Shown: positions 18,027 through 27,341 of the stretch, piece by piece
How the letters are laid out: every line of letters begins with the position of its first letter
Position numbering within the stretch: the stretch's first letter is position 1
Assembly (NCBI GenBank): GCA_900556975.1
Contig: USQZ01000003.1
Span: 1-64,000, forward strand
DNA length: 64,000 nt
Direction: 5' to 3'
From: an uncultured Clostridium sp.
GTDB taxonomy: Bacteria > Bacillota > Clostridia > TANB77 > CAG-508
Notes under the pieces: model-generated
What the model was told of the DNA's origin: nothing
The model's input: the letters and a program-made list of their open reading frames with translations, nothing else
Databases searched by the model: none
Position numbers and translations under genes: made by a program

Positions 18027-19331
18027 TTAAATTTTTACTGTTACTACTGTTCCTTTAGGCTTATTGTGTGTTAATTTTATACTTCCTCCGTGACTTTTTA
18101 CAATTGTATGTGCTATTGATAATCCCAGTCCTGTACCGCCTTTAGATCTTGAACGTGCTTTGTCTTCTCTGTAGAATCTTTCAAAAATATGTTTTAATCC
18201 TTCATCGCTAATTCCAATTCCAGTATCTTTTACTACTATGTGTAGCTTGTCTTCGTGATTGTGAATGTCAACATCTATTACGTCGTTTTCTTCAGTATAT
18301 TTTATAGCATTATCTAGCAAAATAACTAATAGCTGTTTAATCTTATTTTTATCAATGTTTAGTTCTTTATCACAGTCAATATTTAAATTCATTGTCTTGC
18401 TTTGTAATTCTGCCATTTCTTTATATGGAATTACTACTTCTCTTGCCATTTGTTTTATATCTGTTTTTGACTTGTGAACTGTATTTCTGTTAGCATCTGA
18501 TCTTGCTAAATCCATTAATTCTGTTATCATCTTTGATAGTCTTCTTGTTTCATTTAGCGATAAGACTATATCTTGCGATTTATCAATTATCTTGCTTTCA
18601 GGCGATTGAAGTAACATTTCTTGTTTTGCTTGAATTATTGTTAGTGGAGTTCTAAGTTCATGTGATGCGTTTTGAACAAATTCTGCTTGCTTTTTGTATG
18701 CAGAAATTATTGGCATTAAAGCTCTTTTAGATAGATACCAACTTGTTATTATTGATAGAACTATAACTATTCCTGTTCCTATAAGTAATGTTCTACTGAA
18801 GTTATCCATCATTTCTTTTTCAGAGTTTATATTTATCAATACATCCATGTAATAAACTTCACCATTTGAGGCTGTTAACTTACATGTAGTTGCTCTGTAA
18901 AAATATTTTGAATTGACTTTTAGTTCGTATATTTCTCCTATATTTTTCATATTAAAATCATTTTTTCCTATATAATCTGCAAAATATTTTACGCTTAACG
19001 ATGTTGCTATTACATCTCCCGTTTCGTCTCTTAATATTGTTACAACTCTCGGATTGGCAATCTTATCAATATTTTTTTGTACTTCTGCTGTAAGCTCTTC
19101 GTCTGTCAATTCGTCTGTAGATTTTGCCTTATTACTGTTAACGACAAAATCTGATATATCTTCGAGTTGCTGTTTGTATTGCATTATCTCTTGATCAACT
19201 GATTTATATAAATAATTATTGAATTGGCTTAATATAAAAAAACTGAAAGCACCAAAAATTAATGTTAAAAGTATTAAATTAAAAATCATATTTTTAAATA
19301 ATTCTATTTTTATTATTTTTTGTTCTTTCAC
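18027..19331 (-). CDS. Sensor histidine kinase (OmpR-type system)
   Basis: Two membrane helices (about 15-36 and 181-200) flank an extracellular sensor of about 140 residues. The phospho-acceptor box NASHELRTPLT follows (His about 224). The HATPase domain has its N box (LLDNAIKYTEEN), G1 (DTGIGI), F box (IFERFYR) and G2 (GGTGLGLSIA). There is no clear HAMP domain, only a short linker. It is the second gene after its response regulator, and the inputs are unknown. Confidence 0.95.
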   Translation of the reverse strand: MKEQKIIKIELFKNMIFNLILLTLIFGAFSFFILSQFNNYLYKSVDQEIMQYKQQLEDISDFVVNSNKAKSTDELTDEELTAEVQKNIDKIANPRVVTILRDETGDVIATSLSVKYFADYIGKNDFNMKNIGEIYELKVNSKYFYRATTCKLTASNGEVYYMDVLININSEKEMMDNFSRTLLIGTGIVIVLSIITSWYLSKRALMPIISAYKKQAEFVQNASHELRTPLTIIQAKQEMLLQSPESKIIDKSQDIVLSLNETRRLSKMITELMDLARSDANRNTVHKSKTDIKQMAREVVIPYKEMAELQSKTMNLNIDCDKELNIDKNKIKQLLVILLDNAIKYTEENDVIDVDIHNHEDKLHIVVKDTGIGISDEGLKHIFERFYREDKARSRSKGGTGLGLSIAHTIVKSHGGSIKLTHNKPKGTVVTVKI

Positions 19332-19354
19332 TCTTGTTGCATTCCTTTCTTTAT

Positions 19355-20023
19355 TTAGTCTGATAATATATATCCAACGCCTCTTAATGTTTTAATATAT
19401 TTATCATATCCATATTTTTTTAATTCTTTTCTTAATGCACTTGCGTACACTTCAATTACATTTGTTGATGTATCAGAATCAAATCCCCATATTTTATCAA
19501 ATATTTGTTCTTTTGTTATTATTGTGTTTTTTGAATGAATTAAATATTCTAGTAAGTCAAATTGTTTACCTTGTAGATTTATTTCCTTATCTTTTATATA
19601 TGCCTTTCTGTTTTCCAGATTCATTTTTAAATCTTTGAATTCTATTGTATTATTCGCGTAAAATCCATGATTTCTTCTTATCAGAGCTTCTAATCTAGCT
19701 AAAAGTTCTTCTCTTTCGAAAGGTTTAGCTAAATAATCATCTGCTCCTATTGATAGTCCTTTTACTTTATCATTTAATGAATCCTTTGCACTTAATATAA
19801 GTACAGGTGTAAATATTTCTTCTTTCCTTAACTTACTTAATAAGTCATATCCGTTCATTTCTGGCATCATTAAATCAAGTATTATTATGTCATATATATT
19901 TTCTTTTGCAAACATATAACCTTCATATCCGTCAAATGCTTGCTCTACGCTATATTTCTTTTCGATACATTGCTTAATTGTATCTGATAAAATTTTGTCA
20001 TCTTCAACAATTAGTACTTTCAT
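19355..20023 (-). CDS. OmpR/PhoB-family response regulator
   Basis: The receiver domain has acidic pocket VEDD (7-9) and phosphorylation site Asp50 in IIILDLMMPEMNG, with LSAKD and the Lys in LAKPF. It is followed by a winged-helix DNA-binding domain (about 125-222) with the usual EVYASALRKEL and LRGVGYIL. The gene lies 23 bases upstream of the histidine kinase, and the pair form a complete two-component system. Confidence 0.96.
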   Translation of the reverse strand: MKVLIVEDDKILSDTIKQCIEKKYSVEQAFDGYEGYMFAKENIYDIIILDLMMPEMNGYDLLSKLRKEEIFTPVLILSAKDSLNDKVKGLSIGADDYLAKPFEREELLARLEALIRRNHGFYANNTIEFKDLKMNLENRKAYIKDKEINLQGKQFDLLEYLIHSKNTIITKEQIFDKIWGFDSDTSTNVIEVYASALRKELKKYGYDKYIKTLRGVGYILSD

Positions 20024-20043
20024 TTGATTCTCCTTTATTTTTT

Positions 20044-20090
20044 ATTATACTATAGATTATAGATGCTGTAACTTAAAAAATTCTTAAATA
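20044..20090 (-). promoter_or_regulatory. Promoter of the two-component operon with possible autoregulatory box
   Basis: TATAAT (20049-20044) lies 16 bases from a weak TTACAG (20071-20066). Just upstream are two TTAAG units about 11 bases apart, the layout expected for an OmpR-family dimer. The box assignment is inference. Confidence 0.4.
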
Positions 20091-20104
20091 TCTTTTTGAA
20101 ATCG

Positions 20105-20147
20105 AAAACAGAGATTATTGGCAATAGCTTGTCAAAATCTCCGTTTT
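20105..20147 (-). terminator. Terminator of the NPCBM-like protein gene
   Basis: Imperfect hairpin AAAACAGAGATT against AATCTCCGTTTT just past the stop at 20158. Confidence 0.7.
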
Positions 20148-20157
20148 AACCTATACT

Positions 20158-21390
20158 TTATTTATTTTGTGTAAGTATTGGATTGCCAATAAAATATCTT
20201 TCATTTGTTCCTGATTTTAATACGATTTTTAATGTTTCTACTTTAGAAACGTCTATTGAAAAACTGTTATTATTTATGTTTTCAGTGGTGTAAAGTACTT
20301 TTCCATTTTGATCATATATTGTTATTTTAACGCTTGATGGGTTTGATGTTTCTGCTGTTTCTGGTGTACATATTATTCCTTCTAATCTTGAATAATTTTT
20401 ATCTAATTTATATTCCACTGCTTCTTCTGAATTATTTTCTGATGATTTTAATATATAGTTTTTGTATTCAGTTCCGGCTGTTGATTTTATAGGCGTGCTT
20501 CCGTCTGATATTTTTAAAGTATCAGATATTTTTTCTGCTTTTAATGTTGTTAAACTAACAGGTGTAGGGTCAGTTTGATTTAGTTCTTCTAATAAATTTT
20601 TAATGTCTTTGTCATCTGGCAAAGTTTTAAGTGCTGAATTGATGTTGGCTTTTGCTTTGGTGTAATTAGTTTTTAATAATTCACGTGTTTCTAAAACAAA
20701 TTCATTCTTATACTGTGTTTTCAATTCATCAACCGCATCTTTTATTTTTTCTATATTTTCTGTATCATAACTAGAAAGATAATCTAATATGCTTAATACT
20801 GATTGATTAGTTGTCATTGCTTTTATTTTTTCTTTTAATTCTGCAATTTTTATATCAGCTTTTTTATTTATAACTAAATCACTGTTTTGAAGATCGTCTT
20901 CTATTTTACTTAATACATTTAGTGCTTTATCATATTTTTGGTTTTTTAAATATTCGTCAGCTTTACTTAAATATTCATTTAAATATAATTGCTCAACTTC
21001 TTTTAATTTTTTAGTAACTTCATTGTATTTTGGATAATTTTCGTCTATTGATTTTAGTAATTTAATAGCTTTTTTATAGTCATTTTCACTAATTGCTTGT
21101 TCAGATTCCTGGTATATTTGGTCCATTTTTTTGCTTGATAATTCATCTTGCTTTTGAATTAAAAATTGTTTTCCAAAATAAAATCCTACTAGTAATAATA
21201 TTATTACAAAAATAATAGTTAAAAAGAATTTTCTAACTTTTCTGCCAAAAGAATTTTTTCTTCTTTCTTTTTCTTCTTTTATTGCAGCTTTTTCTTCCAT
21301 CTTTTTCTGCTTTGCTTCTAGCTTCATTTCTTCTGCTTTAAGCTTTAGATCTTTTTTTGTAAGTACTTTTTCTTCTTTATTTTCTTCCAT
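20158..21390 (-). CDS. Membrane-anchored helical repeat protein with NPCBM-like C-terminus
   Basis: A lysine-rich coiled N-terminus (1-50) is followed by one membrane helix (about 55-73). Outside the cell there is a TPR-like helical region (about 85-275, units such as ENDYKKAIKLLKSI and NQKYDKALNVLSKI). The C-terminal beta-rich domain (about 285-410) has the pattern EYKLDKNYSRLEGII..VKITIYDQNGKVLY..FSIDVSKVETLKIV, resembling the NPCBM carbohydrate-binding family. An envelope protein is likely, with no catalytic residues recognised. It is monocistronic between two terminators. Confidence 0.75.
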   Translation of the reverse strand: MEENKEEKVLTKKDLKLKAEEMKLEAKQKKMEEKAAIKEEKERRKNSFGRKVRKFFLTIIFVIILLLVGFYFGKQFLIQKQDELSSKKMDQIYQESEQAISENDYKKAIKLLKSIDENYPKYNEVTKKLKEVEQLYLNEYLSKADEYLKNQKYDKALNVLSKIEDDLQNSDLVINKKADIKIAELKEKIKAMTTNQSVLSILDYLSSYDTENIEKIKDAVDELKTQYKNEFVLETRELLKTNYTKAKANINSALKTLPDDKDIKNLLEELNQTDPTPVSLTTLKAEKISDTLKISDGSTPIKSTAGTEYKNYILKSSENNSEEAVEYKLDKNYSRLEGIICTPETAETSNPSSVKITIYDQNGKVLYTTENINNNSFSIDVSKVETLKIVLKSGTNERYFIGNPILTQNK

Positions 21391-21453
21391 AAACTTTTTC
21401 GTCCTTTCAAGTTATATGTTTTTTCTATTTTATATCACAAATAAATTTTTTTC

Positions 21454-21960
21454 TCAACACTTCTGGCTGTTTTTCAAAAAATTTAATACTCTAATTATTT
21501 CATAAATGTTTCTTGGCATGTTACTTGGGTATTCAAAAATTGCTTCAACTGTTCTTTCTTTGTTTATTATTACTGTTTTGCTTATTATTTCATTATTATT
21601 CTCTTTTGAGTACATTCCATATTTTCTACAATTTTCGCCTATCTTATCTTCTACTATTGGGAAGTCAATTTCAACTCCTGCTTTATTTTTTATATTATTT
21701 ATCCATGCATAGTGTGAAAGCAAATTTCCTGCTGTCATTAATATAATTTCTGCTTCTAGTTCTTTAAAAATTGTTTCATTTTTCTTTAGTTCTAATATTT
21801 CCAATTCAGATATGTAAAAAAAATCTTCTTTATATGAAAAAAGTATAATATTTTTGTCTATATTCTCTGTATTTATTATTCCCTTACTCGAATTTATTAT
21901 TAACTCATTAAATTTCTCCCCTACTTTAATGTTCCCATTTTTTAATAATTCATAATCCAT
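21454..21960 (-). CDS. Peroxiredoxin-fold protein lacking the peroxidatic cysteine
   Basis: Along its length this 168-aa protein follows AhpC/2-Cys peroxiredoxins: VGEKFNELI, NIILFSYKEDF, SHYAWINNI, DFPIVEDKIGENCRKYGMY, SKTVIINKERTVEAIFEYP and MPRNIYEIIRVL. In catalytic peroxiredoxins the P-x-x-x-T-x-x-C motif follows the LFSHP-type strand. Here the aligned residues are Lys44, Phe48 and Ser51, so Pro, Thr and Cys are all gone. The two remaining Cys do not occupy the active-site position. Peroxidase activity is therefore not expected; a binding or regulatory role is possible. It stands alone between terminators. The fold call is by eye. Confidence 0.65.
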   Translation of the reverse strand: MDYELLKNGNIKVGEKFNELIINSSKGIINTENIDKNIILFSYKEDFFYISELEILELKKNETIFKELEAEIILMTAGNLLSHYAWINNIKNKAGVEIDFPIVEDKIGENCRKYGMYSKENNNEIISKTVIINKERTVEAIFEYPSNMPRNIYEIIRVLNFLKNSQKC

Positions 21961-22004
21961 TTTAGAATCCTCCTATGGATATGATATTCTAAAAATAAAA
22001 AAAC

Positions 22005-22064
22005 GCCATCCTTTTTTAGGATGGCTTGGGGAAGAAAAAAATTTTCAAGACTATTTGTTTAGTC
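22005..22064 (-). terminator. Two successive hairpins after znuB
   Basis: AGACTA/TAGTCT (about 22047-22064, followed on the minus strand by a T-run) and GCCATCC/GGATGGC (22005-22025, followed by T-rich sequence) lie 3' of znuB and 5' of the peroxiredoxin-like gene. Confidence 0.75.
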
Positions 22065-22125
22065 TTTATGTATTTATAATACAGTTATAAAATTAAAATA
22101 ACCTTAAAAATTTTTATTTTTTAAT

Positions 22126-22938
22126 TTATATTAAAACTTTTTTCACCACTTTTGTTATTAGTAGCAAAATAATATAGATTAAAACAATACTTGCTCCTGT
22201 TGGCAAATTCATAAAAAAACTTACTAACATACCTAATATAAAACATATAATTGAGATTATTCCTGAAATTATTATTAATTCTTTAAAACTGTTTGTTAAA
22301 CTTCTAGTAATTATTGCTGGGAAAACTATTAAGCTAGAAATTAATAATGTTCCCATCATTCTCATTCCTAATACAACAATTAATGCAGTTAAAAATGATA
22401 TTAAAAATTGATAGAAAGTAACATTTATGCCTCTAGCTTTTGCAAATTTCTCATCATATGTTATCATAAATAATCTATTATAATAAATCATATATACTGC
22501 AAATACAGCTATAGATAGTATTACACTTATAATAACATCGCTTCTTTTCATTGATAAAATACTTCCAAACATATAGTTTGATACATCTATATTAAATCCT
22601 GTTGAAACTGATGTAATTATTATTCCTAACGCTAAAGCACCTGTAGATACTAATGCAATTTGTATATCTCCACTTTCACCTTTTTTTTGGCTTATTATCA
22701 TTATTATAACAGCTGCAATAAGTACTATTGGGATTGAAACTGATAGCGGTGGTAAATTAAGTGCTACTGCTAAAGTTAATGATGCAAAACCAACTTCACC
22801 CAATCCATGTCCTATCATTGAATAATTTTTAAGGACAAGAATAACGCCTATTAGTGCTGCGCAAAGTGATATTGCAATACCACAAATTAGTGCTCTTTGT
22901 ATAAATGTATAGCTTAGTAAATTAATAATTTGTTCCAT
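22126..22938 (-). CDS. znuB: Zn/Mn-type metal ABC transporter permease
   Basis: This ABC-3 family integral membrane protein (270 aa, about eight helices) contains the family motifs KNYSMIGHGLGEVGFASLTLA and MMGTLLISSLIVFPAIITR. It should form the channel for the ATPase and binding protein encoded at 25691-27330. Those two are separated from it by three unrelated genes and an internal terminator-like hairpin, although all lie in the same direction. The metal is not certain; zinc is inferred from the His-rich binding protein. Confidence 0.9.
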   Translation of the reverse strand: MEQIINLLSYTFIQRALICGIAISLCAALIGVILVLKNYSMIGHGLGEVGFASLTLAVALNLPPLSVSIPIVLIAAVIIMIISQKKGESGDIQIALVSTGALALGIIITSVSTGFNIDVSNYMFGSILSMKRSDVIISVILSIAVFAVYMIYYNRLFMITYDEKFAKARGINVTFYQFLISFLTALIVVLGMRMMGTLLISSLIVFPAIITRSLTNSFKELIIISGIISIICFILGMLVSFFMNLPTGASIVLIYIILLLITKVVKKVLI

Positions 22939-22952
22939 TTTTTCCTCTCTTT

Positions 22953-23396
22953 TTATTCTTCAATTAATTTCAATAATTCTTTTAAATCAACATTTATATT
23001 GCTATCAACTTGTATCTCAGCATTTTCATCAAAGTTTTCTTGATGAGCTTTAATAAAGTTTCTAGCATTTTCTCTTGTGAAGAATACGTATGAATTATTA
23101 GATTTATCTACTATTTTGAATAGATAAATGTTTTCTTCATTTTCTTCTGCTTTTCTCATGTGTTGATTGTTTAATTTTTCTATATATTCTTTTACTTTGT
23201 TATATTGTTCATTTTCTTTTTCAACTTTTGAAATTTTTTCGTATAATTTTTCCATATACTCTAGCATATTTATATCGCCGTCTGAAACATGTTCCATAAG
23301 CCAATATATGACTTTTCTTTCTGCTTCATATTTTTCTTGTTCATTTTTAGTTTTTTCTAAAATTTCATTTGCTTTTCTTAATAATTCTTCTCTCAT
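22953..23396 (-). CDS. Unknown small coiled-coil protein (147 aa)
   Basis: The first two thirds are highly charged and helical (ELLRKANEILEKTKNEQEKY, KLYEKISKVEKENEQY), followed by a compact alpha/beta segment (IYLFKIVDKSNNSYVFFTRENARNFI). No membrane segment. AAGGAGGAGAG lies upstream of the ATG at 23396; an earlier ATG at 23459 would extend the frame through this SD. It sits 15 bases before znuB and is likely co-transcribed with it. Family unknown. Confidence 0.7.
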   Translation of the reverse strand: MREELLRKANEILEKTKNEQEKYEAERKVIYWLMEHVSDGDINMLEYMEKLYEKISKVEKENEQYNKVKEYIEKLNNQHMRKAEENEENIYLFKIVDKSNNSYVFFTRENARNFIKAHQENFDENAEIQVDSNINVDLKELLKLIEE

Positions 23397-23490
23397 CGTA
23401 CTCTCCTCCTTCATTCTTTCGTTATTTTTAATTTTACCATATACTTGTATTTTAGTCAAACAGTGGTATACGTAAGAGTAAAAGAAAAAA

Positions 23491-23507
23491 GCCTCTTTAA
23501 AAGAGGC
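23491..23507 (-). terminator. Terminator inside the split metal-transporter gene group
   Basis: GCCTCTTT/AAAGAGGC hairpin with an A-run on its left (T-run in the transcript) directly after the stop at 23520. It should reduce read-through from znuAC into znuB. Confidence 0.8.
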
Positions 23508-23519
23508 CTTTACTTCATA

Positions 23520-24140
23520 TTAATAACCTTGACCAATTACTTTTCCTTTATATAGGTATAATGTCATATAGTTTTCAATTTTGCTTGTATAATCTTTTTC
23601 TTTTTTCCAAATTTCATCGTCATCGTCATCATCGTCATCTTTGTCTGGTTTAGTTGTTGCTCTATATTTTACAACAACTTTCTTTAAGTTTTTATTATCT
23701 TTAGCTGGTGAAACTGATACGACTTTTAATAGTTTAATTTTATATTTTCCTTTGTCGTCTTTATCATAACTATCTTTCAAATTATCTTTGTAACTATCTA
23801 CTTCGTCATCATCTACATCTTTTAAATTTTCTTCAAATTCTTTAACTACATCTTTGTTTGATTTTGAAGAATCTAAATATGAATAATAACTAGAACTTGA
23901 AGATTGTGCATTTTTCCAAGCAACTGCTGCATCTAAATCCATTGCTTTAGCGACTTTACTGTAGTCACATGAATTTATTGCGTTAATATATTTTTTAACT
24001 GCTCTTTTTTCACTTCCTCCAAGTAATAAACTTGCTAGAATTATAACTACTACTAGTGCAACAACAATTCCTATAACTAATTTTGTGTGTGCTTTAATCC
24101 AAGCTCCAATTTTGCCAAATACATTTTTTACTTTTTCCAT
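23520..24140 (-). CDS. Membrane-anchored protein of unknown function (206 aa)
   Basis: A short amphipathic N-terminus is followed by one membrane helix (about 20-42, LVIGIVVALVVVIILASLLL). The extracytoplasmic domain begins with KRAVKKYINAINSCDYSKVAKAMD, the pattern of NTF2-like/DUF4878-type small outer domains. A run of nine aspartates interrupts the last third. AAAGGAG precedes the ATG at 24140. Function unknown. Confidence 0.7.
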   Translation of the reverse strand: MEKVKNVFGKIGAWIKAHTKLVIGIVVALVVVIILASLLLGGSEKRAVKKYINAINSCDYSKVAKAMDLDAAVAWKNAQSSSSSYYSYLDSSKSNKDVVKEFEENLKDVDDDEVDSYKDNLKDSYDKDDKGKYKIKLLKVVSVSPAKDNKNLKKVVVKYRATTKPDKDDDDDDDDEIWKKEKDYTSKIENYMTLYLYKGKVIGQGY

Positions 24141-24224
24141 GTATCTTGCTCCTTTCATTTTGTTATTTTTTACATTACAAGTATATTATATAGAATTAAA
24201 AATATCAATATATAAATTATATTT

Positions 24225-25688
24225 TTATACACCTACTGGACATAACTCATCTGTCACAACATTTTTATCGCTTGAAAAGTCTAGTACTTCATTTTTTAAT
24301 AGATTTTTATACTTATTATACTCGTCATTTTTCTCAATTACGTTACCTTTAAAACCAACTAATATTAAATTTTGTAATTCATCATCATTAAACATTCCAT
24401 TTTGGACCTTGAAAATTTTCACATCTTTGAAAACTTTTTTATATGTAGCATATTCATATTTAATAAAATTTGCATTTTTTCCGTCTAGTGCTGATATTAT
24501 ATTAGTTATTACTATTCCATTTTCATTTAAGTTTCTTTTAGCTTGAATTAATGCTTCTTCTGTTGTTAATTGAAATGGAACATTTAGTCCTTTAAATGCA
24601 TCTATTAATATGCAATCATACTTGTTTTGAGTTGTGTTTATATATCTTCTACCATCTTCGTGATAAATATTTAAATTTTCATTTTGTGTATTTAAATCGA
24701 AGTATTTTTCAGCTAGTTCTGTCATTTTCGAATCTATTTCTACTACATCTATTTTTTTATCTTTATATTGTTCTAAAAAATATGATGGATACGTATATGC
24801 AGCTCCACCTATCATTAAAACATTTTCTGTATTTTCTTGATAGTAATTAAATAAATCATAATATTTTAAGTAATCCGCTGTTAAATTTTTTTCACCACTA
24901 GCAATTGATTCATATCCTGTATCTACTTCTAGCGTGTTATATTCTTTTCCAGAATTATTTGTGAATTTTTTTATCCAAATTCTACTGTATTCTGAATCTG
25001 TATCTAATATCATGTCTTCATGTTTTTGTAAAAACATTTTCTTACCAACTAAAACAAGTGATACTAATATTACTAATGTTGCAATGATTTTGATTGTATA
25101 TTTTATGTCTTTATCTTCATAAATTAAGTATGACAATATTACTAATACAATTACTACTAATAATATTATGTTTTTTACTCCCAATTTAGGAATTAATACA
25201 AACCCTGCTAAAAATGTTCCTACAATGCTACCAATTGTTGACAGTGCTGACATTCTTCCAGACACTCCACCTATTTCTTCCAAGTCTTTATCTTTTAATT
25301 TTACGGCAAATGGTGATGCTGTTGCTAGAAACATACTTGGGATTCCAAATGTGATTGTAGAACATATTATTGCTAATAATGGTAAACTAAAATTTATCTT
25401 CGAAATTGGTTCTATTGCATAAATTTCTATCATTGGAATTAGGCTTATAAAAGTCGCTGAATTTAGCAAAAATAATGATAGCAAATTTCTTTTGGGATGT
25501 TTATCAGATATTTTTCCACCTATAAAATATCCAATGCTCATAAATGCCAACATCATTCCAATTATGCATGTCCATATTAAATTTGAATTTCCCAAATATG
25601 GTGATAGAATTCTTGATGCAACTAATTCTATTATCATTCCAGTTGCTCCAGCTATGAAGGTTGTGATTTCTAATAGATATTTTTTCAT
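24225..25688 (-). CDS. Membrane-fused spermidine-synthase-like protein
   Basis: The N-terminal part (about 1-215) has seven or so membrane helices of the fused MFS/spermidine synthase type (IAGATGMIIELVASRILSPYLG). The C-terminal part (about 255-460) is a Rossmann methyltransferase-like SpeE domain with VLMIGGAAYTYP, DVVEIDSKMTELAEKYF, EDGRRYI and CILIDAFKG. The GGGxG loop is altered to GGAAYTYP and the catalytic DxSDP-like site reads DAFKG. Polyamine synthesis is therefore doubtful; such fusions are often orphan enzymes. It starts 3 bases after the znuC stop and probably shares its transcript. Confidence 0.82.
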   Translation of the reverse strand: MKKYLLEITTFIAGATGMIIELVASRILSPYLGNSNLIWTCIIGMMLAFMSIGYFIGGKISDKHPKRNLLSLFLLNSATFISLIPMIEIYAIEPISKINFSLPLLAIICSTITFGIPSMFLATASPFAVKLKDKDLEEIGGVSGRMSALSTIGSIVGTFLAGFVLIPKLGVKNIILLVVIVLVILSYLIYEDKDIKYTIKIIATLVILVSLVLVGKKMFLQKHEDMILDTDSEYSRIWIKKFTNNSGKEYNTLEVDTGYESIASGEKNLTADYLKYYDLFNYYQENTENVLMIGGAAYTYPSYFLEQYKDKKIDVVEIDSKMTELAEKYFDLNTQNENLNIYHEDGRRYINTTQNKYDCILIDAFKGLNVPFQLTTEEALIQAKRNLNENGIVITNIISALDGKNANFIKYEYATYKKVFKDVKIFKVQNGMFNDDELQNLILVGFKGNVIEKNDEYNKYKNLLKNEVLDFSSDKNVVTDELCPVGV

Positions 25689-25690
25689 TT

Positions 25691-26365
25691 CTATTTTTCC
25701 TTTTCTGATTTTATGTATTCTTCAATATTTCCATCAAATATTACTTCTTGATCAAGTGCAACAACACGTATGTTGGGATTATGAATTTCGTCCAAATCAT
25801 GTGTTGCCATTACAATTGTTATATTTCCCTTTTCATATAAATCATCTAATATTTTGTAAAAATTTTTGATTGTTACTTTATCTAGTCCACTACATGGTTC
25901 ATCTAATAACAGTAATTTTGGCTCGCCTATAAGAGTTCTAGCTAGTAAAACTCTTTGCCTTTGACCTCCTGATAAGTCTCCTATTTTTTTGTTTAATAGG
26001 TTCTCAATTTTTAGTTCTTTTACAATTTGCTTTAATTTTTCTTCGTCTTTTTTTGTGTAAAAAGGCATTATTCCATGCTTTTGTAATCCAGTCATTATAA
26101 TTTCTTTTGATGTTGCTGGAAAATTAATGTCTGTCATGTTGTTTTGTGCCAAGTATGATACTTCAGATCTATCCATTTTAAATTCAACTTTTCCAGAATC
26201 TTTTTTTATAATTCCTGTTATTGTTTTTAATAATGTACTTTTTCCTGAACCGTTTTTTCCAACAAGACATATGTATTCTTTTTCTTTAACATTTAAATTA
26301 ATATTTTTTAATGCAATATGTTCGTTATATTTTACAGATAATTTTTTTACTTCGATAATATTCAT
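25691..26365 (-). CDS. znuC: Zn/Mn-type metal ABC transporter ATPase
   Basis: A full set of ABC ATPase motifs is present: Walker A GKNGSGKST (about 37-45), signature LSGGQRQRVLLAR, Walker B LLLLDEPCSGLD and switch MATHDLDE. At 224 aa it is a short ZnuC/TroB-type ATPase. Its start overlaps the stop of the binding-protein gene. Confidence 0.93.
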   Translation of the reverse strand: MNIIEVKKLSVKYNEHIALKNINLNVKEKEYICLVGKNGSGKSTLLKTITGIIKKDSGKVEFKMDRSEVSYLAQNNMTDINFPATSKEIIMTGLQKHGIMPFYTKKDEEKLKQIVKELKIENLLNKKIGDLSGGQRQRVLLARTLIGEPKLLLLDEPCSGLDKVTIKNFYKILDDLYEKGNITIVMATHDLDEIHNPNIRVVALDQEVIFDGNIEEYIKSEKEK

Positions 26366-27330
26366 TAATCTACCTCACTTTGCATTGCTTGTTTTAAATT
26401 TTCCAAGTTTTTATACATTATAGATAAATATGTTTCACCATCATCTAATTGCTTTTGTGTCACAGTATGGACACTATTGAATTCTAAGCTCTTTGCTCCT
26501 GTTTCTTCAGCTATCGTTTTTACAATATTTCCTGATGATAGTTCTTTAAAAAATACTACAGGCAAATTTTCTTTTTTTATTTCTTGTACTACTTTAAATA
26601 TTTTTTCTACGCTTGGTTCTCCATTTTCTCCGCAAGAATCGTATGCAGTTACAAATTTTATGTTGTATCTTTTTATGAAGTAAGCATATGAAAATGGACC
26701 TCCAAAAGCTATTTCATCTTTTTTTGCATTTTTTACTACTTCTTGAAAATCATTATCTAATTTTTTTAGTTTGTTGATATATTCTTCTGCATTTTTTTCA
26801 TAATATTCTTTGTTTTTTGGATCTTTTTGAACTAGTTCTTTCTCAATATTCTTAACAAGTTCAATTGATTTTGAAGGGTCTAACCATATATGTGTATCGT
26901 ATTTTTCATGTTCATCATGACCTTCATCTGTTTCTGGCATATATTCTTTTTCGAATTTCTCATTTTCTAGTAATTGTATTCCCTGAGAAATATCCTTTAT
27001 ATTATCTTGATTATCTATACCAGATGTGATTGTTTCTCCCCAAGGTTCTAATTGCTTTCCTAAATATAAAAACAAATCTGAACTCTTGATTTCAATAATA
27101 TCTTGAGGGGTTGGTTCATAATCATGTATTTCTACTCCAGCTGGAAGTAGCATTGTAACGTTTGCCTTATCTCCAACAATCTGTTTGGTAAAATCATATA
27201 CTGGATATATACTTGCTACTATGTCTATTTTTCCTTCCTGCTTTTCTGGTTTATTTGTTTTATTAAAAATGCAAATTGCTCCAATTACTATAATTATTAA
27301 TATGATTAATGATATACTGGCTTTTTTCAA
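26365..27330 (-). CDS. znuA: Metal ABC transporter substrate-binding protein (ZnuA-like)
   Basis: An N-terminal hydrophobic anchor (residues 5-22) precedes a cluster A-I fold. Metal ligand candidates are His in PAGVEIHDYEPTP, His in YDTHIWLDP, and the acid-containing GGPFSYAYFIKRY..AYDSCGENGEPS segment. A short His/Glu-rich loop (ETDEGHDEHEKYDTH) is typical of zinc binders. The lipobox is not perfect (IGAIC), so attachment may be as an uncleaved anchor. It is co-transcribed with znuC. Confidence 0.9.
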   Translation of the reverse strand: MKKASISLIILIIIVIGAICIFNKTNKPEKQEGKIDIVASIYPVYDFTKQIVGDKANVTMLLPAGVEIHDYEPTPQDIIEIKSSDLFLYLGKQLEPWGETITSGIDNQDNIKDISQGIQLLENEKFEKEYMPETDEGHDEHEKYDTHIWLDPSKSIELVKNIEKELVQKDPKNKEYYEKNAEEYINKLKKLDNDFQEVVKNAKKDEIAFGGPFSYAYFIKRYNIKFVTAYDSCGENGEPSVEKIFKVVQEIKKENLPVVFFKELSSGNIVKTIAEETGAKSLEFNSVHTVTQKQLDDGETYLSIMYKNLENLKQAMQSEVD

Positions 27331-27341
27331 AAGTATGCCTC

